Shown here in pieces: positions 46,264 through 53,861 of a stretch of 64,000 nucleotides of DNA. The notes under the pieces are model-generated. The model was not told where the DNA came from. It made no database searches and saw only the letters and a list, made by a program, of their open reading frames with translations. The stretch is from contig JAFEDJ010000025.1 of assembly GCA_018241685.1 (NCBI GenBank), positions 43,625-107,624 of the forward strand, in the 5' to 3' direction. A program made the translations under genes and the position numbers. Numbering within the stretch: the first letter of the stretch is position 1; every line of letters starts with the position of its first letter. Source of the stretch: Pseudomonadota bacterium. Its GTDB lineage: Bacteria; Pseudomonadota; Gammaproteobacteria; Burkholderiales; Rhodocyclaceae.

Positions 46264-47418
46264 ATGACCCGCAGCGCCCGCCGCATGGCCGACATCCAGC
46301 CCTTCCACGTGATGGAGATCCTCAAGCGCGCCCACGAGCTCGCCGCCAGCGGGCGCGACATCATCCACCTGGAAGTCGGCGAGCCCGATTTCGCCAGCCC
46401 CCAGCCCATCGTCGAGGCTGCTCAACGCTTCCTGACCGGTGGCCACGTGCATTACACCCCGGCCCTCGGCCTCACCGCGCTGCGCGAAGCCATCGCCCGC
46501 CTCTACCACGACCGCTTCGGTGCCGACGTCTCGCCAGAGCGCATCATCGTCACCCCCGGCGCCTCCGGCGCGCTGATGCTCGCCCTCGCCGTCCTCACAG
46601 ATCCGGGTGACGAATGGCTGCTGCCCGACCCCGGCTACCCATCGAACCGCCACCTCGTGCGCAGCTTCGAAGGCAACCCACGTGCGCTGCCTGTAAACGC
46701 CAGCACCCGCTTCCAGCCCACACCCGCCCAGGTCGAGACAGCATGGACGGCGCAGACCCGCGGCCTGATGGTGGCCAGCCCGGCCAACCCCACCGGCACG
46801 CTGCTGACGCTCGACGAGATCGTCGCGCTGCAGGAAACCGTGAGCCGGCGCAACGGCGTGCTGATCGTCGACGAGATCTACCAGGGCCTCAACTACGGTG
46901 TGGACGCCTGCACCGCCCTCAGCCGGCTCGACGACGTCTTCGTGGTGAACAGCTTTTCCAAGTATTTCGGCATGACCGGCTGGCGCCTCGGCTGGCTGGT
47001 CGCTCCCGAAGCCTACGTGCGCGACATCGAGAAGCTGGCTCAGCACTTCTTCATCTCGCCCTCCACGCCGGCCCAGCACGCCGCGCTGGCAGCGTTCGAA
47101 CCATCCACCATCGCCATCCTCGAAGAGCGCCGGCACGAGTTCGCCGAACGTCGCAACGCACTGCTCCCCGCCCTGCGCCAACTCGGCTTCAAATTCGCTA
47201 CAGAGCCCCAGGGCGCCTTCTACCTGTACGCCGACATCTCCGGCATCGCGGAGGACAGCCAGTCGCTGGCACGCCTGCTCATCGAGGAAGCCGGCGTCGC
47301 CACGACACCCGGCATCGACTTCGGCAACAACGCGCCGGAACGCCATCTTCGGATCGCTTATACGACGGGAAGTGCACGCCTGATCGAAGCGGCGGAGCGG
47401 ATTGCCCGCGCTCTATAG
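46264..47418 (+). CDS. Class I/II pyridoxal-phosphate aminotransferase
   Basis: 384 aa. The PLP lysine lies in NSFSKYFGMTGWRLG; the FGMTGWRLGW context and the HYTPALGLTALREAIA motif belong to the aspartate/aromatic aminotransferase superfamily (AspC/AlaA-like). Substrate pair not assignable from sequence. A separate transcription unit after the pckG terminator. Confidence 0.88.
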   Translation: MTRSARRMADIQPFHVMEILKRAHELAASGRDIIHLEVGEPDFASPQPIVEAAQRFLTGGHVHYTPALGLTALREAIARLYHDRFGADVSPERIIVTPGASGALMLALAVLTDPGDEWLLPDPGYPSNRHLVRSFEGNPRALPVNASTRFQPTPAQVETAWTAQTRGLMVASPANPTGTLLTLDEIVALQETVSRRNGVLIVDEIYQGLNYGVDACTALSRLDDVFVVNSFSKYFGMTGWRLGWLVAPEAYVRDIEKLAQHFFISPSTPAQHAALAAFEPSTIAILEERRHEFAERRNALLPALRQLGFKFATEPQGAFYLYADISGIAEDSQSLARLLIEEAGVATTPGIDFGNNAPERHLRIAYTTGSARLIEAAERIARAL

Positions 47419-47519
47419 GGGCGAACTCATGAGCCCATGATTCGAAAAGAAGACGCAACCGGCACACGCTCCCCCCCCAAAGCAAGACAGACGACACAAG
47501 CCCCTTGGATAATGCACGC

Positions 47520-49301
47520 ATGAGCTTACCGCACCTCTCCGGACCAACTCGCGTCCTTCTCGTCCTAATGCTGGCAATCAGCCTGCTGGCTAGCCTGGAA
47601 ATCCTGCAAGTACTTCCGTCAGGACTGGGGCCCTTCGCGCTGGCCTGGAGTATCAACAACCATCCCGTCTCGTCTTGGCTATGCAGCGTAACAGTGGTTC
47701 TTCTGTTGATCCTCAGTGGTCGCCCCCTGTTCAGCCTCATGATAGCTGCACTCAGTTTCTCAGCACTGATCTATGCATCATGGGTCAAGATCGATTACCT
47801 CGGCAAGCCCATGACGCTAGCGGACGTTAGATTCTTCGCATCGAATCTGTCCGAAAACGCAGTGCTCTTCAATTCCTACCCTGCACTTGGCGCGATGCTT
47901 CTCGGAGCGCTAATGCTAGTACTACTGACTGCGCTCCTGATCTGGAGGGTAGAGAAACCCCGCCACCACTCCATTCGCCCACTCGGTAGCCTGATCCTCG
48001 CGGGACTAATGCTAGGAGCCTGGCTGGCCCATGCTGACGGACTCAGTTCCGCTTTCCCACGGCCGGCCATCTTTAGTGATGATCGCTCCCTCGGAAACGG
48101 CTTCACGCAACTTCAGAAGTTCGAGACCACCAAAGAACGAAACCCTGCTGATCTCCTTGAGATCTTTTTCACGGACGCATCCACCCGCTTCTCACTCCCG
48201 CCTCGCGTCAGCCAGCAGCGCTTTCATCCATCGTCCCAAAGCACCGCCACCGGCAAGCCCGACATTTTTGTGGTTCTGGAGGAGAGCACTTTTGACCCTG
48301 CGCTTCTCGCAGCCTGTCGGGACGTTCCTGCCTGCCAGCACCCCATGTTTACCCAAGCCAAGCCTGGTCAGGAGTCAGGCCCCCTGTTCGTACACACCAC
48401 AGCGGGTGGAACTTGGCTATCTGAATTTACATTTCTGACCGGTTTCGACTGGAGGGTATTCGGCCCTGCCGGGAGCCATGCCCCCGTGAGTCTTGCTCAC
48501 AACATGCGCGCACCGCTGCCCAAGCATCTACAGACACTCGGCTATCAAACCATCGCTATCTACCCCGTTGCCGGAAACTTTCTGAACGCCCGCAAAGCGT
48601 ACCAACACTATGGCTTCGAACATTTCCTGGCGGTAGAAGACATGAACTTGAGTTCTGACTGGAGGCACACCCTCGATAGTGCACTATTTGCCAAGGCACT
48701 TGATACCGCAGCCAAGCTGCGCGATGGTCGGCCGCTGTTCGTGTTCCTGCTAACGATCCGCAACCACGGCCCCCATGCCGCAACACTCGCAGAACTCCCC
48801 TCCCCCGCTCCCCCTGCGCTCGCCTCACTCCCCCCTGCCTTTGCTGACTACATGTTGAGACTGGGAGATTCTGCCCAAGCAATGGAGCAACTCGAAAAGC
48901 GCTGGCTTGATGACCCTCACCCCCGGATCCTGGCTTGGTTCGGCGATCACCAACCGCAGTTTGCCAGCACGGCCAGACACGCCGGAAATTATGCGAGCAA
49001 CCACTTTATAGAACAGCCCGACGACAATCAGCTGCGCTTTGTAACCTGGTACTCAATCCTCACGAACCCAGCTGCTCGGACGCCAACAACCACCTCCGAT
49101 AAGGTTTCGGACATCGCATATCTAGCCCCCCGACTTCTTCAGATCAGTGGCCTCCCATCCCAACCCAGCGATGACGCCACCCGACTCATCCAGCAAATCT
49201 GCCCCCATGGCCTGGCTCTCTGCGCGGACACAAAAGCGGTTAGAGAATACCTTTCCTTCCGGATCTGGGAACTGCATGAGGTGACCGGAGCCTCGCAATG
49301 A
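47520..49301 (+). CDS. Membrane alkaline-phosphatase-superfamily transferase (LtaS/sulfatase-like)
   Basis: 593 aa. Five N-terminal membrane helices (to ~172) and a periplasmic sulfatase-fold domain. Likely metal ligands and nucleophile are E255 (VVLEEST), T298 (AGGTWLSEF), D476 and H477 (WFGDHQPQ), as in LtaS. Such enzymes transfer phosphoglycerol or phosphoethanolamine to glycans or lipids; which one is not determinable here. Codon usage is clearly less GC-biased than neighbouring genes, suggesting acquisition. Overlaps the next gene by ATGA. ATG 47520 preferred over a TTG at 47505. Confidence 0.82.
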   Translation: MSLPHLSGPTRVLLVLMLAISLLASLEILQVLPSGLGPFALAWSINNHPVSSWLCSVTVVLLLILSGRPLFSLMIAALSFSALIYASWVKIDYLGKPMTLADVRFFASNLSENAVLFNSYPALGAMLLGALMLVLLTALLIWRVEKPRHHSIRPLGSLILAGLMLGAWLAHADGLSSAFPRPAIFSDDRSLGNGFTQLQKFETTKERNPADLLEIFFTDASTRFSLPPRVSQQRFHPSSQSTATGKPDIFVVLEESTFDPALLAACRDVPACQHPMFTQAKPGQESGPLFVHTTAGGTWLSEFTFLTGFDWRVFGPAGSHAPVSLAHNMRAPLPKHLQTLGYQTIAIYPVAGNFLNARKAYQHYGFEHFLAVEDMNLSSDWRHTLDSALFAKALDTAAKLRDGRPLFVFLLTIRNHGPHAATLAELPSPAPPALASLPPAFADYMLRLGDSAQAMEQLEKRWLDDPHPRILAWFGDHQPQFASTARHAGNYASNHFIEQPDDNQLRFVTWYSILTNPAARTPTTTSDKVSDIAYLAPRLLQISGLPSQPSDDATRLIQQICPHGLALCADTKAVREYLSFRIWELHEVTGASQ

Positions 49302-49861
49302 AGTCCGACCTGCTTCCCTTCTGGCGCTCCTTCCTGCGCGACCCGCGGCACATCGGCGCCATTGCGCCAGCGGGACGCCCCCTCAGCGACGCCATGGCCC
49401 GCGAGGTCCTTGCTGTCGCTCACCCTGGCATCGTGATCGAACTCGGAGCAGGTACGGGCTCGATCACCCAGGCCTTGTTCGAGGTCCGTCACCGAATGAC
49501 CGAACTCATCGCCGTAGAGAAGACCCCCGAACTAGCCGTACGCCTGCGTCAGAAGTTTCCGGGTATGCGCATACATGTGCATTGCGCGAGCGAAGTCGAG
49601 CGGCTTTCGCTTCCCCGACACTGCGACCTGACGCTGGTGTCATCACTCCCCTTCCGCTCTCTGCCGACGCGAGACAAGCAGCGCCTGAGCAGTGCGATCG
49701 CGAAAATCAGCGAAATGGCCTCCCACTTTAGACTGATCCAGTACAGCTACTTTGGCCGCCTCCCTTTTCCGAGCCCCACGAAGAATCTGGTCTGGCGACG
49801 CAGTCACACCATCGTGCGCAACCTGCCCCCTGCAACCGTCTGGGTGCTGGAACAGACCTGA
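49298..49861 (+). CDS. SAM-dependent methyltransferase, phospholipid N-methyltransferase (PmtA)-like
   Basis: 187 aa. The N-terminal RDPRHIGAIAPAGRPLSDAMA is typical of the PmtA family, and ELGAGTGSITQAL is the SAM-binding motif. PmtA methylates phosphatidylethanolamine toward phosphatidylcholine; close relatives include rRNA adenine dimethylase-like proteins, so substrate is uncertain. Translational coupling to the phosphoglycerol/phosphoethanolamine-type transferase upstream suggests a shared lipid or headgroup target (inference). Confidence 0.78.
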   Translation: MKSDLLPFWRSFLRDPRHIGAIAPAGRPLSDAMAREVLAVAHPGIVIELGAGTGSITQALFEVRHRMTELIAVEKTPELAVRLRQKFPGMRIHVHCASEVERLSLPRHCDLTLVSSLPFRSLPTRDKQRLSSAIAKISEMASHFRLIQYSYFGRLPFPSPTKNLVWRRSHTIVRNLPPATVWVLEQT

Positions 49862-49881
49862 GCAAGACCACCCCAAAAAAC

Positions 49882-49906
49882 GAAAAAACCCGCCTCTCGG
49901 CGGGTT
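49882..49906 (-). terminator. Terminator of the lytic transglycosylase gene
   Basis: AACCCGCC/GGCGGGTT with TCTC loop and, on the minus strand, a T6 run. Confidence 0.85.
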
Positions 49907-49931
49907 CATCTTCCCCAGGCTCGGGCACGCG

Positions 49932-50651
49932 TCAGGCGCCGACGAGCCTTCCTCCACTGCGGGCGACCTGGCTCAGCATAGCCTTCACAGCCATCACCTT
50001 GCTCGCATACGGTGCCGATGGATCGCCAACGCCACCGTACTGCTGCAGCGCCCGCTCCACAGAGCCGGTGCTCTGGATGTACTCCTTGAGCACCAGCGCA
50101 CCGACGCGGATGTTGGTTTCAGGGTCGAACAACGCGCTCTTGTCCGACTTCACATCCACCTTGTCGGGGTGGAACTTGGGGATCACCTGCATCAAGCCCT
50201 GCGCACCCAAGGGGCTCTCTGCAAAGGGATTGAAGCGGGACTCGATGGCCATCACGGCCACCAGCAGCAGCGGATCTACACCCACGCTGCGTCCGGTTTG
50301 CTGAGCGGACGCCAGCAGGGGCTCAAGAGCCACGGCCGACACCTGGTAGCGCTTGGCCACATAGGTCTTGACGCGCTGCAGATCAGGGCTGAGCTTGACC
50401 GGCGACGCGCTTTCTGCCGCCTGGATGATGTCAGCCTCCGACTCCGCAGCCACTTCGGCAACAGCAGCGACAGGTACTTCGGTACTACCCGTCAAATTAT
50501 CAAGGGATAAACCCTGCACACCGTGGTTGGCAATCCGGGATGCCACGAACAGCGTGAGGACGAGCCCCGCGACAAGAAGACCGCCGTGGGCGAAGTGAAG
50601 CATGTATGAAGCCGCGTGACGTGCGAACTTCGCGATACGAGTTGCGAACAT
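49932..50651 (-). CDS. Lytic transglycosylase, SLT domain, membrane-anchored
   Basis: 239 aa. One N-terminal membrane helix (about 22-40), an Ala/Glu-rich linker, and an SLT goose-lysozyme-type domain with catalytic E137 (AIESRFNP) and GAQGLMQVIP. Cleaves peptidoglycan glycan strands. Start at the ATG preceded by AAAGGAGAG. Its 5' region holds a separate promoter-terminator cassette (see the RNA at ~50865-50980), so expression may depend on read-through or on a second promoter closer to the gene. Confidence 0.9.
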   Translation of the reverse strand: MFATRIAKFARHAASYMLHFAHGGLLVAGLVLTLFVASRIANHGVQGLSLDNLTGSTEVPVAAVAEVAAESEADIIQAAESASPVKLSPDLQRVKTYVAKRYQVSAVALEPLLASAQQTGRSVGVDPLLLVAVMAIESRFNPFAESPLGAQGLMQVIPKFHPDKVDVKSDKSALFDPETNIRVGALVLKEYIQSTGSVERALQQYGGVGDPSAPYASKVMAVKAMLSQVARSGGRLVGA

Positions 50652-50864
50652 GGGCTCTCCTTTCTGTGGCCACAGTCCAGCAAACGCACACGCACAACCG
50701 CCCCCAGGACAGCAGGGACAGAAAATCCGTTTATATCACCCGACAGCCCTCGAAAAAGCAGGACCGGGTTCAACTCGTCAGCCAACAAAACCGGCCGACG
50801 GCGCTCGAAGGACTAGGTCGCCAGGGGTTGATCCAAACACGCTGATGCAACCAGACAGCGTGCC

Positions 50865-50980
50865 AAAAAAAGTACCGAGCCAGACCTCGGACAGGTCAGT
50901 AACCGGGGGGAAGAAGGCCGGTTATGCGGCGGCTCAGGCACCGACTTGTAACAAGAAATTTGCGCTAAAAATGCACACGA
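50865..50980 (-). ncRNA. Candidate small RNA (or attenuated leader), about 110-115 nt
   Basis: A transcript from the promoter at 50986-51014 would start near 50979 and end at the terminator CCGAG-GTCTGG-CTCGG plus TACT7 (complement of 50865-50890). Internal hairpin AACCGG/CCGGTT (complement ~50901-50923) presents an 11-nt loop made only of C and U (CCTTCTTCCCC), complementary to purine-rich Shine-Dalgarno sequences. No open reading frame with a ribosome site is visible. It may be a trans-acting RNA or an attenuator for the downstream lytic transglycosylase. Confidence 0.6.
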
Positions 50981-50985
50981 AGCGC

Positions 50986-51014
50986 ATTCTATTGATTCGA
51001 CTGTGTTTTGTCAA
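50986..51014 (-). promoter_or_regulatory. Near-consensus sigma-70 promoter
   Basis: TTGACA (complement of 51009-51014), exactly 17 bases, TAGAAT (complement of 50986-50991). It is among the best promoter matches in the window, and no coding gene follows for over 330 bases. Confidence 0.75.
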
Positions 51015-51146
51015 TCCAGCTCGAGTTTACTCGGCGAAAAATAATGCACAAGGCATTTTATAAATACCCTGCAGATTGACGTCCCCCGCCGATGATTCAG
51101 CGCTGGATTAAGCGCCACGCCCCTTTTCAGAGGCACTCAGAAAAAC

Positions 51147-51767
51147 TCAGTCAGGACGCTCCGACACAGGAAAGGACCAGACCATCAAGGCCTCTTCGAC
51201 AGCCTCTGCCGCCCCTTCCGGCTCGATCAGTGTCGCCGTACGGGCATGCCCCTTCGCATCGAGACAGCGCCGCAGGCGCCCCCACGCGAAGTAGGGACCA
51301 GGGTCCGTCTTGCGTCCCGGCGCAATATCGGAATGCCCCGTGATCCCCTCGATCGGAAAGCGCTCGCAGAGCTCAGTCAACAAGTTGGCCAGCACCTCGT
51401 ACTGCACAGCTTCGAAGGGCAAGGTATCGCTGCCTTCCAGTTCGACACCGATAGAGAAGTCGTTGCAACGCTCACGCCCGTGCCAACACGACACGCCGGC
51501 ATGCCAGGCGCGCAGCTCGGGATCGACGAACTGGATCAGCTCGCCAGTGCGGCGGATGAAGAAATGAGCGGAAACCCTCAGGTGATGGATGCCCGCGTAG
51601 TAAGGGTGTGCTTGCGGATCGAGGGTGTTGGTGAAGAGTTGCGTGACGCCAGGACCGCCGAAGCGGTTGGGGGGGAGGCTGATGGCGTGGATGACCACCA
51701 GATTAATTTCCGAAGCACACGTGCGTGCGTCGAAATTCTCAGACAACGACAAAACTGCCGTGCTCAT
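51147..51767 (-). CDS. ampD: 1,6-anhydro-N-acetylmuramyl-L-alanine amidase AmpD
   Basis: 206 aa. Zinc ligands H27, H145 and D155 (VIHAISLPP, TGHSDIAPGRKTDPGP) match AmpD H34, H154 and D164. It recycles peptidoglycan fragments in the cytoplasm, removing the stem peptide from the anhydromuropeptides made by lytic transglycosylases such as those encoded at 20837 and 49932. ATG 51767 is taken as start; a TTG nine codons earlier gives an unusual N terminus. Confidence 0.95.
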   Translation of the reverse strand: MSTAVLSLSENFDARTCASEINLVVIHAISLPPNRFGGPGVTQLFTNTLDPQAHPYYAGIHHLRVSAHFFIRRTGELIQFVDPELRAWHAGVSCWHGRERCNDFSIGVELEGSDTLPFEAVQYEVLANLLTELCERFPIEGITGHSDIAPGRKTDPGPYFAWGRLRRCLDAKGHARTATLIEPEGAAEAVEEALMVWSFPVSERPD

Positions 51768-51959
51768 GCCATCTGCTTTCTCATGAAGACGCAATCACTT
51801 ACTGGGTCTAGCGATATTGAAACCTGCCCGCAGAGTGGGAAGCAAAAGCCCAAACTCAGTCAGCAAACTAGACCATTGCGTGTCATGGAAACGAAAACCC
51901 CCCGCCTAGCAATACAGCCAGACAGGGGCTTTCCAGAATTTACGACAATCTACTCAAAT

Positions 51960-52379
51960 TCAGCAGAATGCTGCGTTGCTGCAAGCCTTGGTCCAGACGA
52001 TAGAGCCATTGTTGAGCGCAGGAGTCAAGGTTACGGTCGCACCATTAAGCGGAGCTGCCGACACTGCAGTGGCAACTACAACACCGGCATCAGAAGCCGT
52101 GACACTCACGACATTGCCATAGGCCCCCTGAGCAGCAGGCACGTTCCCAGCCGCATTGCCGTTTCCACAGCCAGTGATAGCAGTACTACCGGCCAGACCC
52201 GCAGCCATGATACAAGCCTCGACAGCCCCCTTCATCGGAGCCGTAGCATTCACGACCTCGGTGAACTTCGCCTTGTTGGTGTAGTTCTGATACTGCGGCA
52301 CCGCAATCGCCGCCAGGATACCGATGATCGCCACGACAATCATCAGTTCGATCAGCGTAAAACCGCCTTGCTTTTTCAT
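51960..52379 (-). CDS. pilA: Type IVa major pilin-like protein PilA
   Basis: 139 aa. Short leader MKKQGG, cleavage before Phe7, Glu5 of the mature protein (FTLIE), and the N-terminal pilus-core helix. Cysteines 133 and 139 form a C-terminal disulfide loop ending exactly at the last residue; Cys56 and Cys71 could form a second. Polymerises into type IV pili for twitching and adhesion. GGAG precedes the ATG. The sigma-54 promoter 64 bases ahead points to PilS/PilR control. A C-rich hairpin near 51893-51930 may terminate it. Confidence 0.95.
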   Translation of the reverse strand: MKKQGGFTLIELMIVVAIIGILAAIAVPQYQNYTNKAKFTEVVNATAPMKGAVEACIMAAGLAGSTAITGCGNGNAAGNVPAAQGAYGNVVSVTASDAGVVVATAVSAAPLNGATVTLTPALNNGSIVWTKACSNAAFC

Positions 52380-52841
52380 GATGTGATCTCCACTCGTTGA
52401 AATTTGGTTGGTGCGGGCTGGTGCCTCGTACGTGCCGACATATGCAACCAGCGTGCCAAACCTCATGCTTTCTTTTTTTTCATTTTGAAACAGTCTATTG
52501 ACGGGTACTAGGCCGCCTGGCCCACACATCCCAGCTCCGGAAACCCATCTTTCATGTGACGTTTTTCGTCACCTACTGCCAAGATTCGTCAGTCCCGGCA
52601 GCTTGTTCAGGTTCCAGCTGAACAAGTTCAAGTCCGGGGCAAATCTCGCCTTTGCGCTGAACTGGCTGCCGTCCGGGATAGCCCCGTTCAGAGTGGAGAT
52701 GAACAGGCCCCCTGGCGGTGAGATCAACTGACATCGCCCAAGCACCAGAAACACCCTTGCTGCGAATTCCTCTGCCGACAAGCTGTCGAATCGGCGGTAA
52801 TCGATTGAATTCTCCCCATCGGCCTGAAAAGGAGAGACTCG
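52380..52841. other. pilA-fpr intergenic region with clustered CTGAAC/GTTCAG motifs
   Basis: 462 bases. Besides the pilA promoter it carries a perfect 9-bp hairpin (CTTGTTCAG/CTGAACAAG, 52602-52626) and further CTGAAC or GTTCAG copies near 52659 and 52687, about one every 30-40 bases. On the minus strand 52569-52735 reads as a stop-free, amino-acid-plausible C-terminal-like segment (LFSWNLNKLPGL) that I cannot assign. It may be a decayed gene end or a structured control region. Confidence 0.4.
52443..52458 (-). promoter_or_regulatory. Sigma-54 promoter of pilA
   Basis: TGGCACGCTGGTTGCA on the minus strand: GG and GC are exactly ten bases apart, and both the -24 and -12 boxes match consensus. 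An A/T-rich stretch lies upstream (52470-52500), where PilR would bind. Confidence 0.9.
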
Positions 52842-53621
52842 ATGGACGCCCCCAACGACAAGTACGTCCCGGCACGCATCCTGTGGTTGCACCGCTGGAG
52901 CCCCCGGCTGCTGTCCTTCCGGCTCAGCCGGGAGGCGGGTTTCCGCTTCGTGCCGGGGCAGTTCGCGCGTCTCGGGCTGCATCAGGCCAACGGGGTGCCG
53001 GTGTGGCGGGCCTATTCGATGGCCTCGGCGACCTGGGACGAGCACCTGGAGTTCTACTCGATCATCGTGCCGGACGGTGCCTTCACGTCCCGCCTGGAAC
53101 TCTTGCAGGTCGGCGACGAGCTGATGATGGAGCGCCAGCCCTTCGGTTTCTTCACTACCAACCGCTTTGCCGATGGGCGTGACCTGTGGATGCTCGGCAC
53201 CGGAACCGGGCTGGCGCCTTACCTGGCGATCCTGCAGGACGAGAGCACCTGGACGCGCTTCGAGCACCTCATTCTGGTGCATTGCGCGCGCAATGCCGAC
53301 GACCTCGCCTACCGCGCGGAAATCGCTGCCCTGCGGAACCATCCCCTGTGGGCCGAGCACGGTCACAAGCTGATCTACCAGCCGGTCGCCACCCGCGACG
53401 ACACCGTTGCCGGCGCGCTCCACGCGCGCATTCCGGCGCTGCTGCAGAGCGGCGAGCTGGAAGCCCGGCTGGACATTCCGCTGACCCTCGCCGACTCCCG
53501 CATCATGATCTGCGGCAGCCCCAACATGGTCCATGACACTCACAAGGCCTTGCTCGGGCGGGGCTTCCGTCTCAGCCGCCTGGCGGCGCCGGCACAGATT
53601 GCGGTGGAGAACGCCTGGTGA
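52842..53621 (+). CDS. fpr: Ferredoxin--NADP(+) reductase
   Basis: 259 aa. FAD-binding WRAYSMAS and NADP-binding GTGTGLAPYLAILQ motifs; a plant-type FNR of the bacterial subclass. Exchanges electrons between NADPH and ferredoxin or flavodoxin, often in oxidative-stress defence. Preceded by AAGGAGAG. Inverted repeats CGACA/TGTCG (~52783) and GCCGA/TCGGC ahead of it may be a LysR-type operator. Confidence 0.93.
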   Translation: MDAPNDKYVPARILWLHRWSPRLLSFRLSREAGFRFVPGQFARLGLHQANGVPVWRAYSMASATWDEHLEFYSIIVPDGAFTSRLELLQVGDELMMERQPFGFFTTNRFADGRDLWMLGTGTGLAPYLAILQDESTWTRFEHLILVHCARNADDLAYRAEIAALRNHPLWAEHGHKLIYQPVATRDDTVAGALHARIPALLQSGELEARLDIPLTLADSRIMICGSPNMVHDTHKALLGRGFRLSRLAAPAQIAVENAW

Positions 53622-53704
53622 GCTCTCCCTTTCAAAGCAGAGGCGCACCAAGACGGTGACAATCCTCATCTTCTAGCCATCCGGGCATTAGAAATTCAAA
53701 GATC

Positions 53705-53725
53705 TGCGCATTAATTTGGTGCGCA
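53705..53725 (+). promoter_or_regulatory. NtrC-like upstream activating site for amtB
   Basis: TGCGCA-N9-TGCGCA with TTTGGTGC inside, resembling the NtrC consensus (TGCACC-N5-GGTGCA). It lies about 90-110 bases before the sigma-54 promoter, the expected distance. Confidence 0.55.
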
Positions 53726-53815
53726 TACTCCGAATCTGCACGATCATGGTGCCACGCCGTACCATACCCTGATGGCAAGCCCTTCATTCATCAGTACTTT
53801 TCACCAAAATAGAGC

Positions 53816-53831
53816 TGGCACAGCACCTGCT
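53816..53831 (+). promoter_or_regulatory. Sigma-54 promoter of amtB
   Basis: TGGCACAGCACCTGCT: GG and GC exactly ten bases apart; the -24 box is consensus and the -12 box has one deviation. Start codon 31 bases downstream. Confidence 0.8.
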
Positions 53832-53861
53832 TGGTGCCTCGCTTCATTTTCGGAGCCCAAA

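Larger units (their letters stand above)
50652..51146 (-). other. Intergenic region upstream of the lytic transglycosylase
   Basis: 495 bases with no protein gene. It contains, read leftwards from ampD, a strong sigma-70 promoter, a candidate RNA with an intrinsic terminator, and a sigma-54-promoter-like sequence with wrong spacing (50846-50868). Nothing was recognised in the remaining ~200 bases next to the transglycosylase beyond a possible TATAAA at ~50730. Confidence 0.6.

Noticed and set aside
50846..50868. Functional sigma-54 promoter for the lytic transglycosylase.
   Set aside because: Spacing between GG and GC is 14, not 10, so it cannot be a normal -24/-12 promoter; kept only as a finding about its similarity to the pilA promoter.
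52842..53669. Minus-strand frame antisense to fpr as a gene.
   Set aside because: The plus strand encodes a clear FAD/NADP reductase; only the part beyond fpr (52569-52735) is kept as unexplained.
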